Positions 1 to 7,334 of a stretch of DNA of 15,090 nucleotides are shown here, piece after piece; position 1 is the stretch's first letter; the number at the start of each line of letters is the position of its first letter. Source of the stretch: VFJL01 sp043752345. GTDB lineage: Bacteria > Pseudomonadota > Gammaproteobacteria > Burkholderiales > Nitrosomonadaceae. A program made the position numbers and the translations under genes. The notes beneath the pieces are model-generated. The model saw nothing but the letters and a program-made list of their open reading frames with translations. It made no database searches and was not told the DNA's origin. The stretch is taken from NCBI GenBank assembly GCA_043752345.1, contig JAYUYT010000046.1, positions 1 through 15,090 of the forward strand. Reading direction: 5' to 3'.

Positions 1-103
1 ATCAATGAAACTTCAAGCAAACACAGTTGATTCGACGCATTGGGAACGGAGCGCACATGTTAAGCGATAACCGAATAGACAAGGCTGAAAGTCACTCAGT
101 GAC
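1..103. other. Non-RND flank at the cusA truncation point
   Basis: This stretch precedes the open RND reading frame and does not continue it. In the RND frame a TGA stop lies at 86-88, and the residues between it and position 101 do not resemble the RND family. Recognisable homology begins at about D-V-R-I-N-R-D (from 101). A 13-base near-palindrome, GTCACT-C-AGTGAC, sits at 91-103, exactly at the junction. No gene is recognisable in this piece. It could be the end of a mobile element or a rearrangement junction. I cannot name an element family from so little sequence. Confidence 0.4.
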
Positions 104-1057
104 GTGAGGATAAATCGGGATGCGGCGGCGCGCTTCGGCATGAACATCGCCGACGTGCAATCGGTGGTGGCTTCCGCGATTGGCGGCGAAAACATCGGCG
201 AAACCGTCGAAGGTCTGGAGCGGTATCCGATCAATCTGCGTTATCCACGCGAGCTGCGCGACTCGCTGGAAAAATTGAGGCAACTGCCGGTGGTGACCGA
301 ACGCGGCGCGCAGATCGTGCTGGCCGATGTGGCAGAACTGGTGATCGTTGACGGCCCGACCATGCTCAAGTCGGAAAATTCGCGCTTGTCGGGCTGGGTG
401 TACGTGGACATTCGCGGGCGCGATTTGCGCTCGGCGGTGGTGGAGATGCAGCGCGCGGTGGCGGCGGAAGTGACGATCCCGCCGGGCTACTCGATTTCCT
501 GGTCGGGGCAGTTTGAATTCCTCGAACGCGCCACTGCCAAGCTGATGCTGGTGGTGCCGCTCACGCTGTTCATCATCCTGGTACCGCTGTATCTCGTCTT
601 CAAACGTTTCGATGAATCCCTGCTGATCATGGCAGCAATGCCATTCGCATTGATCGGCGGTTTCTGGCTGCTGTATCTGCTGGGACACAATTTGTCGATT
701 GCGGGCGCGGTGGGTTTCATCGCACTGGCGGGAGTGTCGGCGGAATTTGGCGTGATCATGCTGTTCTATCTCAAGCACGCCTGGGACAAGCGGTTGGCCA
801 AAGGCAAGAGCAGCGACACCGATCTGCTCGACGCGATCCGTGAAGGTGCAGTGCTGCGCGTGCGGCCCAAGGCGATGACGGTCGCGGTCATTCTCGGCGG
901 GCTGCTGCCGATCATGTTCGGTTCGGGCACCGGTTCGGAGGTGATGCAACGGATTGCGGCGCCGATGATAGGCGGCATGATCACTGCGCCGCTGCTGTCG
1001 ATGTTCGTGATTCCGGCGGTGTATCTGCTGCTGCGCCGTCGGCGGCAGGTCACCTAA
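104..1057 (+). pseudogene. cusA: 5'-truncated CusA/CzcA-family heavy-metal RND efflux pump (C-terminal third)
   Basis: This is the last 317 residues of an inner-membrane RND pump that exports metal cations by proton antiport with a periplasmic adaptor and an outer-membrane channel. Family members are about 1040 residues, so roughly two thirds is missing. The fragment starts inside the second periplasmic porter domain (R-I-N-R-D-A-A-A-R-F-G), which in CusA lies about 300 residues from the end. It continues through G-E-T-V-E-G-L-E-R-Y-P-I-N and then five hydrophobic segments matching TM8 to TM12, at about residues 147-165, 172-195, 198-224, 254-272 and 283-310. The near-invariant R-V-R-P-K-A-M-T segment and G-S-E-V-M-Q-R-I-A-A-P-M-I-G-G-M are present. 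The GTG at 104 is simply the first possible start and is part of the homologous region, not a real initiator. The fragment cannot be a working pump. Its TAA overlaps the stop of the convergent CBS gene by 4 bases. Assignment to the heavy-metal subgroup is firm; Cu/Ag versus Co/Zn/Cd specificity is not. Confidence 0.85.
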
Positions 1058-1641
1058 TTCGCGATTACCACCGCTTCAATTTCGGCAAAAGTCCTGGCAA
1101 CTTCGGTGGACGGAATGGCTGCACCCAGTTGCTTTTCAATTTGCGTCAACGAGAAAATACCGCATACCACCGGCTTGCCGGCAGCATTATTTTCCACCAC
1201 CAGGGTGTGCTGGCGTCCGCTCTCACGCAGACTGGTGATCACATGTCCAACCTGGGCATGTTGCACCTCCTGAATTGGAATCGCTTCCATCTGCTCGAGC
1301 GGAGTCATAATGTCCGCGACCAGGATTTCATTGTGCTTCACCCCCCGCTCGCGTATGAAGCGCAACGGCTTTTCGCCGAGAATATCGGATGCGGTGATGA
1401 TGCCACCGAGGGCACGATCCTGATTCAACACCAGCAATGAACGCACGCCGCGCAATATCATGAATGCGTTGGCCGCTTCCATGGTTACCTGCGGCTCGAT
1501 TACAGCGGCATAAATCTGACGCAGATCGGTCATTACATCGATAGCCGCTGATTCCAAGGTGATGGATTTGGGTGGAGCAGGGCGGGAAATATGTACAGCT
1601 CCCGTCAGGCGCCGGGCAGGAAGGGCGTGATAGTTGGGCAT
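1054..1641 (-). CDS. CBS-domain pair protein
   Basis: The protein has 195 residues from the chosen start (M-P-N-Y-H-A-L). It carries two tandem CBS motifs, about residues 40-100 (V-T-M-E-A-A-N-A-F-M-I-L-R-G-V-R-S-L-L-V-L, then G-G-I-I-T-A-S-D-I-L) and about 110-185 (A-D-I-M-T-P, V-G-H-V-I-T-S-L-R-E-S-G, G-I-F-S-L-T-Q-I). CBS pairs usually bind adenosine nucleotides and act as sensors. No second effector domain is present, so the partner is unknown. The start at 1641 is preferred because GGAGG lies 8 bases upstream (CTGGAGGTTTACATTATG); the frame stays open to 1731 but without such a site. No signal peptide is visible, so it is probably cytoplasmic. It is divergent from the transglycosylase gene and convergent with the RND fragment, whose stop it overlaps. 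Confidence 0.85.
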   Translation of the reverse strand: MPNYHALPARRLTGAVHISRPAPPKSITLESAAIDVMTDLRQIYAAVIEPQVTMEAANAFMILRGVRSLLVLNQDRALGGIITASDILGEKPLRFIRERGVKHNEILVADIMTPLEQMEAIPIQEVQHAQVGHVITSLRESGRQHTLVVENNAAGKPVVCGIFSLTQIEKQLGAAIPSTEVARTFAEIEAVVIAN

Positions 1642-1682
1642 AATGTAAACCTCCAGTGTGGGTGGATGGGAAACACTTGTGA

Positions 1683-1708
1683 AAGGATGAAAATTTCGGA
1701 TCATCCTT
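1683..1708. promoter_or_regulatory. Inverted repeat in the divergent intergenic region
   Basis: AAGGATGA (1683-1690) and TCATCCTT (1701-1708) form perfect 8-base arms around a 10-base AT-rich loop. They lie 42 to 67 bases upstream of the CBS-protein start, in the divergent interval shared with the transglycosylase gene. The repeat could be an operator or a leader hairpin of the CBS transcript. I saw no convincing sigma70 hexamers on either strand here. Confidence 0.35.
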
Positions 1709-1805
1709 GTGATTAACCCTGCGCTCAACAAAACGAGGGGTCAATGCAATCATAGTATATGCAATCGCTGCTTGCAGAGAGTGGATCACACGGAAGTTTG
1801 TTAGA

Positions 1806-2867
1806 ATGCATTCAGACTTTTTTATCCGGATAATTATGTATCTATTTCAGAGAAATATTGGTACGAACTTCCGGTCAGCGCTGCTGACCGCTTGTGGTTT
1901 GCTTGCGCTTGGCAATAGTGCGCCGCTGATAGCGGAGCCACTGCGTCCGGAAGTAAATGTGTTCATTGCTGAGATGGTCGAGCGGCACGGATTCGAGCAG
2001 GCTGGACTCGCACGTATATTCAAGACCGCACAATTTCAACCGGCTATCATTCGCGCTATTTCCCAGCCGAGCACAACCCGGCCGTGGCATGAATATCGTC
2101 CCATGTTTGTCAATGCTCGCCGCACTACCGGCGGGGTTGCTTTCTGGAACAGCCATGCAGCGACACTGCAGCGGGCGCGCAAGGAGTATGGTCTTCCCGA
2201 GGAAATCGTGGCGGCGGTGATCGGGGTGGAAACTATCTACGGCGCGCAGACCGGCAAGCATCGCGTGCTCGATGCGCTGGTCACACTGGCGTTCGATTAC
2301 CCCCGGCGCGCAGAATTTTTCCGTGGCGAACTGGAGCAATATTTGTTGCTGACGCGCGAGCAAGGTGTCGATGCATTGCATCTAAAAGGTTCGTACGCAG
2401 GCGCGATCGGCATTCCGCAATTCATGCCCAGCAGCTACCGGCGTTACGCCATCGATTTCGATGACGACGGTAAGAAGGAATTATTGCAGAGTCCGGCGGA
2501 TGCGATCGGCAGCGTTGCCAACTATCTCAAGGTGTTCGGCTGGGAGGCAGGACAGGCAGCGGTGGTGCGCGCGCAGGTCAGCGGTGAAGGCTATCAGGAA
2601 GCGCTGGCGGCAGGGATCAAGCCACTTTTCACGCTGGCGGAATTGAAAAGACTGGGGGTCACGCCGCTGGTGGAGACGACAGATATTCCTGGCGACCGGC
2701 AGGCGGCGCTATTCGTGCTGGAGAACAAGGACGGCCCGGAGTATTGGCTGGGCTTCAATAATTTCTATGTCATCACGCGCTACAACCGCAGCACTTATTA
2801 CGCCATGTCGGTGCTGCAACTGGCCGAAGAAATTCGCGCCGCAAGAAATTCCGGCAGCGGATTTTAA
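1806..2867 (+). CDS. mltB: Lytic murein transglycosylase B (MltB type)
   Basis: The 353-residue enzyme cleaves the MurNAc-GlcNAc bond of peptidoglycan to give 1,6-anhydro-MurNAc ends. After an N-terminal secretion signal (about residues 1-43, ending L-I-A before E-P) the SLT_2-type catalytic domain fills the rest. The catalytic glutamate is E142 in V-I-G-V-E-T-I-Y-G, matching the MltB active-site motif. G-A-I-G-I-P-Q-F-M-P-S-S-Y-R (about 199-212) and F-D-D-D-G-K (about 218-223) are also typical. The ATG at 1806 has GGAAG about 9 bases upstream. A second ATG at 1836 would give a shorter, more ordinary signal peptide and cannot be excluded. L-T-A-C at 27-30 could be a lipobox, but the cysteine sits in the middle of the hydrophobic stretch, so cleavage by signal peptidase I looks likelier. 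The gene stands alone, followed directly by a REP-like repeat. Confidence 0.9.
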   Translation: MHSDFFIRIIMYLFQRNIGTNFRSALLTACGLLALGNSAPLIAEPLRPEVNVFIAEMVERHGFEQAGLARIFKTAQFQPAIIRAISQPSTTRPWHEYRPMFVNARRTTGGVAFWNSHAATLQRARKEYGLPEEIVAAVIGVETIYGAQTGKHRVLDALVTLAFDYPRRAEFFRGELEQYLLLTREQGVDALHLKGSYAGAIGIPQFMPSSYRRYAIDFDDDGKKELLQSPADAIGSVANYLKVFGWEAGQAAVVRAQVSGEGYQEALAAGIKPLFTLAELKRLGVTPLVETTDIPGDRQAALFVLENKDGPEYWLGFNNFYVITRYNRSTYYAMSVLQLAEEIRAARNSGSGF

Positions 2868-2936
2868 TGTAGGAGCGCCTTCAGGCGCGATGTAGAGGAG
2901 GATTCAAAATCTTTCGCGCATAAATGCGCTCCTACA
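2868..2936. repeat. REP-like inverted pair (GTAGGAGCGC family), possible bidirectional terminator
   Basis: Two 23-base units face each other at 2868-2890 and 2914-2936. Each begins TGTAGGAGCGC when read inward and ends CGCGA; the central 7 bases differ. Each unit is itself a hairpin: GCGCC-TTCA-GGCGC in the left, GCGCAT-AA-ATGCGC in the right. The left unit starts at the base after the mltB stop. A degenerate further piece (GCGCTCCTG, about 2952-2960) abuts the 3' end of the ferric-iron ATPase gene. The arrangement is that of a REP/BIME element between convergent genes. It may also end transcription from both sides, though there is no clear T-run. Confidence 0.75.
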
Positions 2937-2961
2937 CCTGAAAAAACACCGGCGCTCCTGC

Positions 2962-4029
<1,068 letters not shown>

Positions 4030-4171
4030 GAAAGAAGGGCGCCTCTAATGATTCGCAGTTCTAAACAAGACAAGGCGGGAGCAAAAAATGCAGACGCGGC
4101 ATATGGATCGATATGTAAGGAAACATTTTTTGTGAGCAACGCAGTATTGTGACGAAATCCGAATTATTAGA
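4030..4171 (-). other. Wide intra-operon gap between permease and ATPase genes
   Basis: These 142 bases separate the permease stop from the ATPase start inside an otherwise tightly packed operon. No open frame with a plausible start and no strong hairpin was seen. On the minus strand there is a weak promoter-like pair (TTGCTC, then TACATA after 16 bases), too poor to call. The stretch is more AT-rich than the flanking genes. Confidence 0.4.
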
Positions 4172-5854
4172 CTATTTTTCCGTTTGCCGCATAAACAAAA
4201 TGATCGGCACCAACCCCGCCAGCACCAGCGCCACTGCCGGCAACGCGGCCTGTTCCCAGGCGCCTTCCGCAGTCATTTCGAAAATTCGCACCGCCAGCGT
4301 ATCCCAACCGAACGGCCGGGTCATCAGGGTGATGGGCATTTCTTTCATCACGTCGACGAACACCAGCGTGGCGGCGGTGAAGATGCCGCTTTTCAGGATC
4401 GGCAGATGTACGCGCCGCAGCATCGCCCAGCCGTTCAGGCCCAGACTCATCGCGGCTTCGTCGATGCTGCCGGTGATGCGCTGCATCGCGCTGTCGATCG
4501 GGCTGTGGCTCACTGCGAGAAAGCGTGTCATGTAGGCGAGCAGCATGATCGCGAGCGTGCCCTGGATCAGCAGCCCGGTCTCGATCTGGAATAGTTGCAG
4601 CGCCATTTCCCCGAGCCAGTTGTCCAGCCCGGCCAGCGGCACAAACATGCCCACCGCCAGCACCGTGCCGGGCAGGACGTAGCCGAGAGTGGCAATGCGC
4701 ACGGCATTGCGCGTGGCCGCATCGGGATGGCGTCGCGCCGCGTACACCAGCAGCAGCGCGACCGTACAGGTCAGCAGTGCGGCGAGTGCGGACAGCAGCA
4801 GCGAGTGCCACAGAAACTCCAGATAGCGCGCGTCGAAATCCTGCGCGAAACTGCTTGCCGCCCAGATGCCCAATTGCCCGACCGGCAGCAGGAATGCGAA
4901 GAACAGTGTGCCCAGCGCCAGCGCGGTTGCCGCTGCGGCGTGCCAACTGTTGAGCGTGATGCGAGCAGCGCGCGCACTCTGTTTGCTTTCGGCATAACGC
5001 ATGCGCGCACGCACCTGCTGTTCCACCACGATCAAGGCAAAGACGATCACCAGCAACAGCGAAGCCAGTTGCGAAGCGGCCGACAGCGAGAACATGCCGA
5101 ACCACGCTTTGTAAATGGCAGTGGTGAAAGTGTCGTAATTGAACACCGCCACCGTGCCGAAATCCGCCAACGTTTCCATCAGCGCCAGCATCACCCCGCC
5201 CGCGATCCACGGCCGCGCCATCGGCAGCGCCACTTTGAAGAATCCTTGCGTGCGGTTGTAGCCCAACGACTGCGCGGCTTCCAGCGAACGCTTGCCCTGC
5301 GTGAGAAAAGCGTTGCGCGCGAGCAGATACACATACGGATAAAACGCCAGCACCATCACCGTGATCACGCCCAGCCTGCCGCGCACTTCCGGAAACCACG
5401 CGTCAGGTCCCAGCCACGAGCGCAACGCAGTCTGCACCGGGCCGGTGAAATCGAACAATCCCAGCATCACGAAGGCGATGACATAAGCGGGCACCGCGAG
5501 CGGCAGCAACAGCGCCCAGGAAAAGAATTTGCGCCCCGGAAATTCGCATACCGCGGTGAGCCAGGCGAGACTGACTCCCAGCAACGCGGTACCGCTGACC
5601 ACGCCCAGCGCCAGCCAGAAGGTATTGAGCAGCAGGCCGGGCAGGGTGGTTTCGACCAGGTGTTGCCAGATATCGTTGGCGGGGGCGAAGAACGAGGACA
5701 GGACGGTGCCGATCGGGATCAGCACCAGCGCAGCTACCAGGAACGGGATCAAGCGCCAGCCGGATGCAGGGCGCTGGCTCGAAGAGGGCAAGCGGGAAAA
5801 ACCGCTTAGCGTATTTCCATTCTGCACCGCAACACTGAGTGTCTCATCCTTCAC
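4172..5854 (-). CDS. fbpB: Ferric iron ABC transporter, fused two-domain permease
   Basis: This is the inner-membrane channel of the iron importer, 560 residues from the chosen start. It is a tandem fusion of two binding-protein-dependent permease domains, as usual for FbpB/SfuB-type proteins. About 12 hydrophobic segments are visible. Each half carries an EAA loop that contacts the ATPase: E-A-A-Q-S-L-G-Y-N...L-P-M-A-R-P at about 192-215, and E-A-A-M-S-L-G-L-N...L-P-I-L-K-S at about 466-490. The GTG at 5854 is preferred. It lies 10 bases after the binding-protein TAA, and AAGG within that stop region sits 8 bases before it, implying translational coupling. A GTG at 5917 would also be in frame but overlaps the upstream gene and lacks a ribosome site. 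It needs the downstream ATPase to work. Confidence 0.88.
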   Translation of the reverse strand: MKDETLSVAVQNGNTLSGFSRLPSSSQRPASGWRLIPFLVAALVLIPIGTVLSSFFAPANDIWQHLVETTLPGLLLNTFWLALGVVSGTALLGVSLAWLTAVCEFPGRKFFSWALLLPLAVPAYVIAFVMLGLFDFTGPVQTALRSWLGPDAWFPEVRGRLGVITVMVLAFYPYVYLLARNAFLTQGKRSLEAAQSLGYNRTQGFFKVALPMARPWIAGGVMLALMETLADFGTVAVFNYDTFTTAIYKAWFGMFSLSAASQLASLLLVIVFALIVVEQQVRARMRYAESKQSARAARITLNSWHAAAATALALGTLFFAFLLPVGQLGIWAASSFAQDFDARYLEFLWHSLLLSALAALLTCTVALLLVYAARRHPDAATRNAVRIATLGYVLPGTVLAVGMFVPLAGLDNWLGEMALQLFQIETGLLIQGTLAIMLLAYMTRFLAVSHSPIDSAMQRITGSIDEAAMSLGLNGWAMLRRVHLPILKSGIFTAATLVFVDVMKEMPITLMTRPFGWDTLAVRIFEMTAEGAWEQAALPAVALVLAGLVPIILFMRQTEK

Positions 5855-5864
5855 TCTCGCTGCC

Positions 5865-6878
5865 TTAGCGGTAGCCGGCCCGATCCATGAGCTTGACCGC
5901 GGCTGCCTGCAATTCACCGGCGGTGGCCACGTTCATCGGGTTCTGCTTGAAGCTGCCCCACGCGGCGACCACTTCATCCGGCTTGATTCGAGGATTGACC
6001 GGATACTCCATGTTCACCTCGGCGTACAGGTGTTGCGCTTTTTCCATCGACAGGAATTCCAGCAGCTTGATCGCCGCCGTTTCGTTCTTGGCATACTTGG
6101 TGATGCCCGCGCCGGAAACATTGACGTGCACGCCGCTGCCGGCCTGATTGGGCCAGAAAATCGCCAGCGGCGACGCGGGATTCTTTGCCAGCAGGCGACC
6201 GTAATAATAGGTATTGACCAGCGTCACGTCGCATTTCCCGGCGGCGACGAATTCCATCGCGCGGGTATCGTCGGACAGCGGATCGGTGGCGAGATTGGCG
6301 ACCCAGCCGCGCACGATCTGCTCGGCTTTGGCTTCGCCGTGCTCGGCAATCATCATCGCCACCAGCGACTGGTTGTACACCTTCTTGGAAGAGCGCAGGC
6401 ACAACCGCCCTTTCCACTTCGGCTCGGCCAGATCCTCGTAACTGGAGAGCTCGGCGGGCTTCACTTTCTGCGTGTTGTAGACCATGGTGCGAGCGCGTAC
6501 TGACAGCCCGAACCATTGTTTCTGCGGGTCACGCAGATGGGTTGGAATATTGGCATCGAGCGTTTTTGATTCCACCGGTTGCAGCAGCCCTGCGCGCGCG
6601 GCTTCCCACAGGTTGCCCGCATCTACCGTGATCAGCATGTCGGCCGGGGTATTCTTGCCCTCCGCCTTGAGGCGCGCGAGCAGAGCGCCTTCATTGTCGG
6701 TGACGAATTTCACCGCAATGCCGGTGTCCTTGGTGAAAACATCGAACATCGGCTTGATGAGCTGCTCGATGCGCGCGGTATAAACCACCACCTGTTCGGC
6801 ATGGGCGGCAGGGACGCCGAGCAGCGTGGCACAGCACAGCATTGCAGCAAGATAACGGCCAAAGCGAGGTGTCAGCAT
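5865..6878 (-). CDS. fbpA: Ferric iron-binding periplasmic protein of the ABC importer
   Basis: The 337-residue solute-binding protein captures Fe3+ in the periplasm and hands it to the permease. A Sec signal peptide covers residues 1-27 (positive R5 and R8, hydrophobic core, A-H-A before E-Q). The mature protein begins E-Q-V-V-V-Y-T-A-R, typical of this family. The Y-Y-Y run at 224-226 in N-T-Y-Y-Y-G-R-L matches the paired tyrosines that ligate iron in FbpA/FutA-type proteins. The ATG at 6878 has GGAG 9 bases upstream. It is the first gene of the operon, directly behind the Fur-like promoter. Length is normal for the family, and no defects were seen. Confidence 0.92.
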   Translation of the reverse strand: MLTPRFGRYLAAMLCCATLLGVPAAHAEQVVVYTARIEQLIKPMFDVFTKDTGIAVKFVTDNEGALLARLKAEGKNTPADMLITVDAGNLWEAARAGLLQPVESKTLDANIPTHLRDPQKQWFGLSVRARTMVYNTQKVKPAELSSYEDLAEPKWKGRLCLRSSKKVYNQSLVAMMIAEHGEAKAEQIVRGWVANLATDPLSDDTRAMEFVAAGKCDVTLVNTYYYGRLLAKNPASPLAIFWPNQAGSGVHVNVSGAGITKYAKNETAAIKLLEFLSMEKAQHLYAEVNMEYPVNPRIKPDEVVAAWGSFKQNPMNVATAGELQAAAVKLMDRAGYR

Positions 6879-6934
6879 TTGTATTTACTCCAGATCGAAT
6901 CAACAACGAAATCAACGGCACATGACCTGATTTG

Positions 6935-6962
6935 ATTATATACGAATGATAATAGTTATCAA
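6935..6962 (-). promoter_or_regulatory. Sigma70-type promoter of the ferric iron operon
   Basis: Read on the minus strand, TTGATA (complement of 6957-6962, 5 of 6 to TTGACA) is followed after 16 bases by a perfect TATAAT (complement of 6935-6940). The expected transcript starts near 6928 and gives a leader of about 50 bases before the binding-protein ATG. Confidence 0.75.
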
Positions 6963-6966
6963 TAAG
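6945..6966. promoter_or_regulatory. Fur-box-like operator
   Basis: GATAA-TAG-TTATC (6948-6960) is a perfect dyad. The 19 bases from 6948 match 13 of 19 positions of the classical Fur consensus GATAATGATAATCATTATC by my hand count. It lies in the -35/-10 interval of the iron-operon promoter, so bound Fe-Fur would block RNA polymerase. This placement and the operon's function support iron repression by Fur. Confidence 0.7.
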
Positions 6967-6988
6967 AATCTGGGCTGGCAGGGTCGGT

Positions 6989-7002
6989 TGCTACATGTAG
7001 CA
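6989..7002. promoter_or_regulatory. 14-base perfect palindrome TGCTACATGTAGCA
   Basis: The site is a perfect dyad in the divergent region between the iron operon and the defence cassette, 66 bases before the small first ORF of the cassette. It has no T-run, so it reads as a protein-binding site rather than a terminator. The regulator is unknown. Confidence 0.4.
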
Positions 7003-7067
7003 GGGGAATTTAAGGCCGTTAGCGCTGCCTATGCTACGATGCGCATGACAATAACCATGAGTCGAAT

Positions 7068-7334
7068 ATGTCATTAGAATTGCGGGTCAGAGAGAACATC
7101 ATCTGGATCGTGCGCGAAGAATTCGAGGGTAACGGCTTCGCCCAGAAGATTACCTACCGCAACACCGGCGCGAAACCCAAAGACCTCATCAACGGGTTCC
7201 GCACCAACCTCATGCGGCGCATCATGACGGCCGATGACCTGCAAAGAGTTGCTCAGGTTAGTGTGCCAGCTATGTACAATCAAGCTATAAGATCCCGCAC
7301 CCCGCGCCGGCCTCAACCTTCGGACATCGCATGA
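7068..7334 (+). CDS. Small hypothetical protein upstream of hsdM
   Basis: This 88-residue ORF is not recognised. Its first two thirds look like a folded, charged protein (E-L-R-V-R-E-N-I-I-W-I-V-R-E-E-F-E-G-N-G-F). The tail is basic and proline-rich (R-T-P-R-R-P-Q-P-S-D). Its TGA overlaps the hsdM ATG in an ATGA, the usual sign of translational coupling, which is the main argument that it is real. Against this, no Shine-Dalgarno site precedes its ATG, and a possible hsdM promoter lies inside its 3' part. It could instead be the remnant of a larger gene or a leader peptide. Confidence 0.45.
   Translation: MSLELRVRENIIWIVREEFEGNGFAQKITYRNTGAKPKDLINGFRTNLMRRIMTADDLQRVAQVSVPAMYNQAIRSRTPRRPQPSDIA
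7263..7291 (+). promoter_or_regulatory. Possible promoter for hsdM
   Basis: GTGCCA (7263-7268, 4 of 6) and TATAAG (7286-7291, 5 of 6) are 17 bases apart. Transcription from here would start near 7298 and give hsdM a leader of about 33 bases, bypassing the small ORF. The match is moderate. Confidence 0.35.

Noticed and set aside
92..949. Long minus-strand open frame opposite the RND fragment
   Set aside because: It is a histidine- and arginine-rich shadow; the plus strand shows clear RND transmembrane segments and motifs.
1884..1897. Lipobox L-T-A-C in the transglycosylase signal region
   Set aside because: The cysteine lies in the middle of the hydrophobic core rather than after it, and a good signal peptidase I site (L-I-A before E-P) follows; lipidation remains possible but is not favoured.
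4167..5399. Second minus-strand open frame overlapping the permease gene
   Set aside because: It is a frame-shifted shadow on the same strand, full of R, G, A and H, with no hydrophobic segment pattern.
4595..5809. Long plus-strand open frame opposite the permease gene
   Set aside because: The composition is almost entirely Q, R, H, G and E with no motifs; the opposite strand encodes a clear fused permease.
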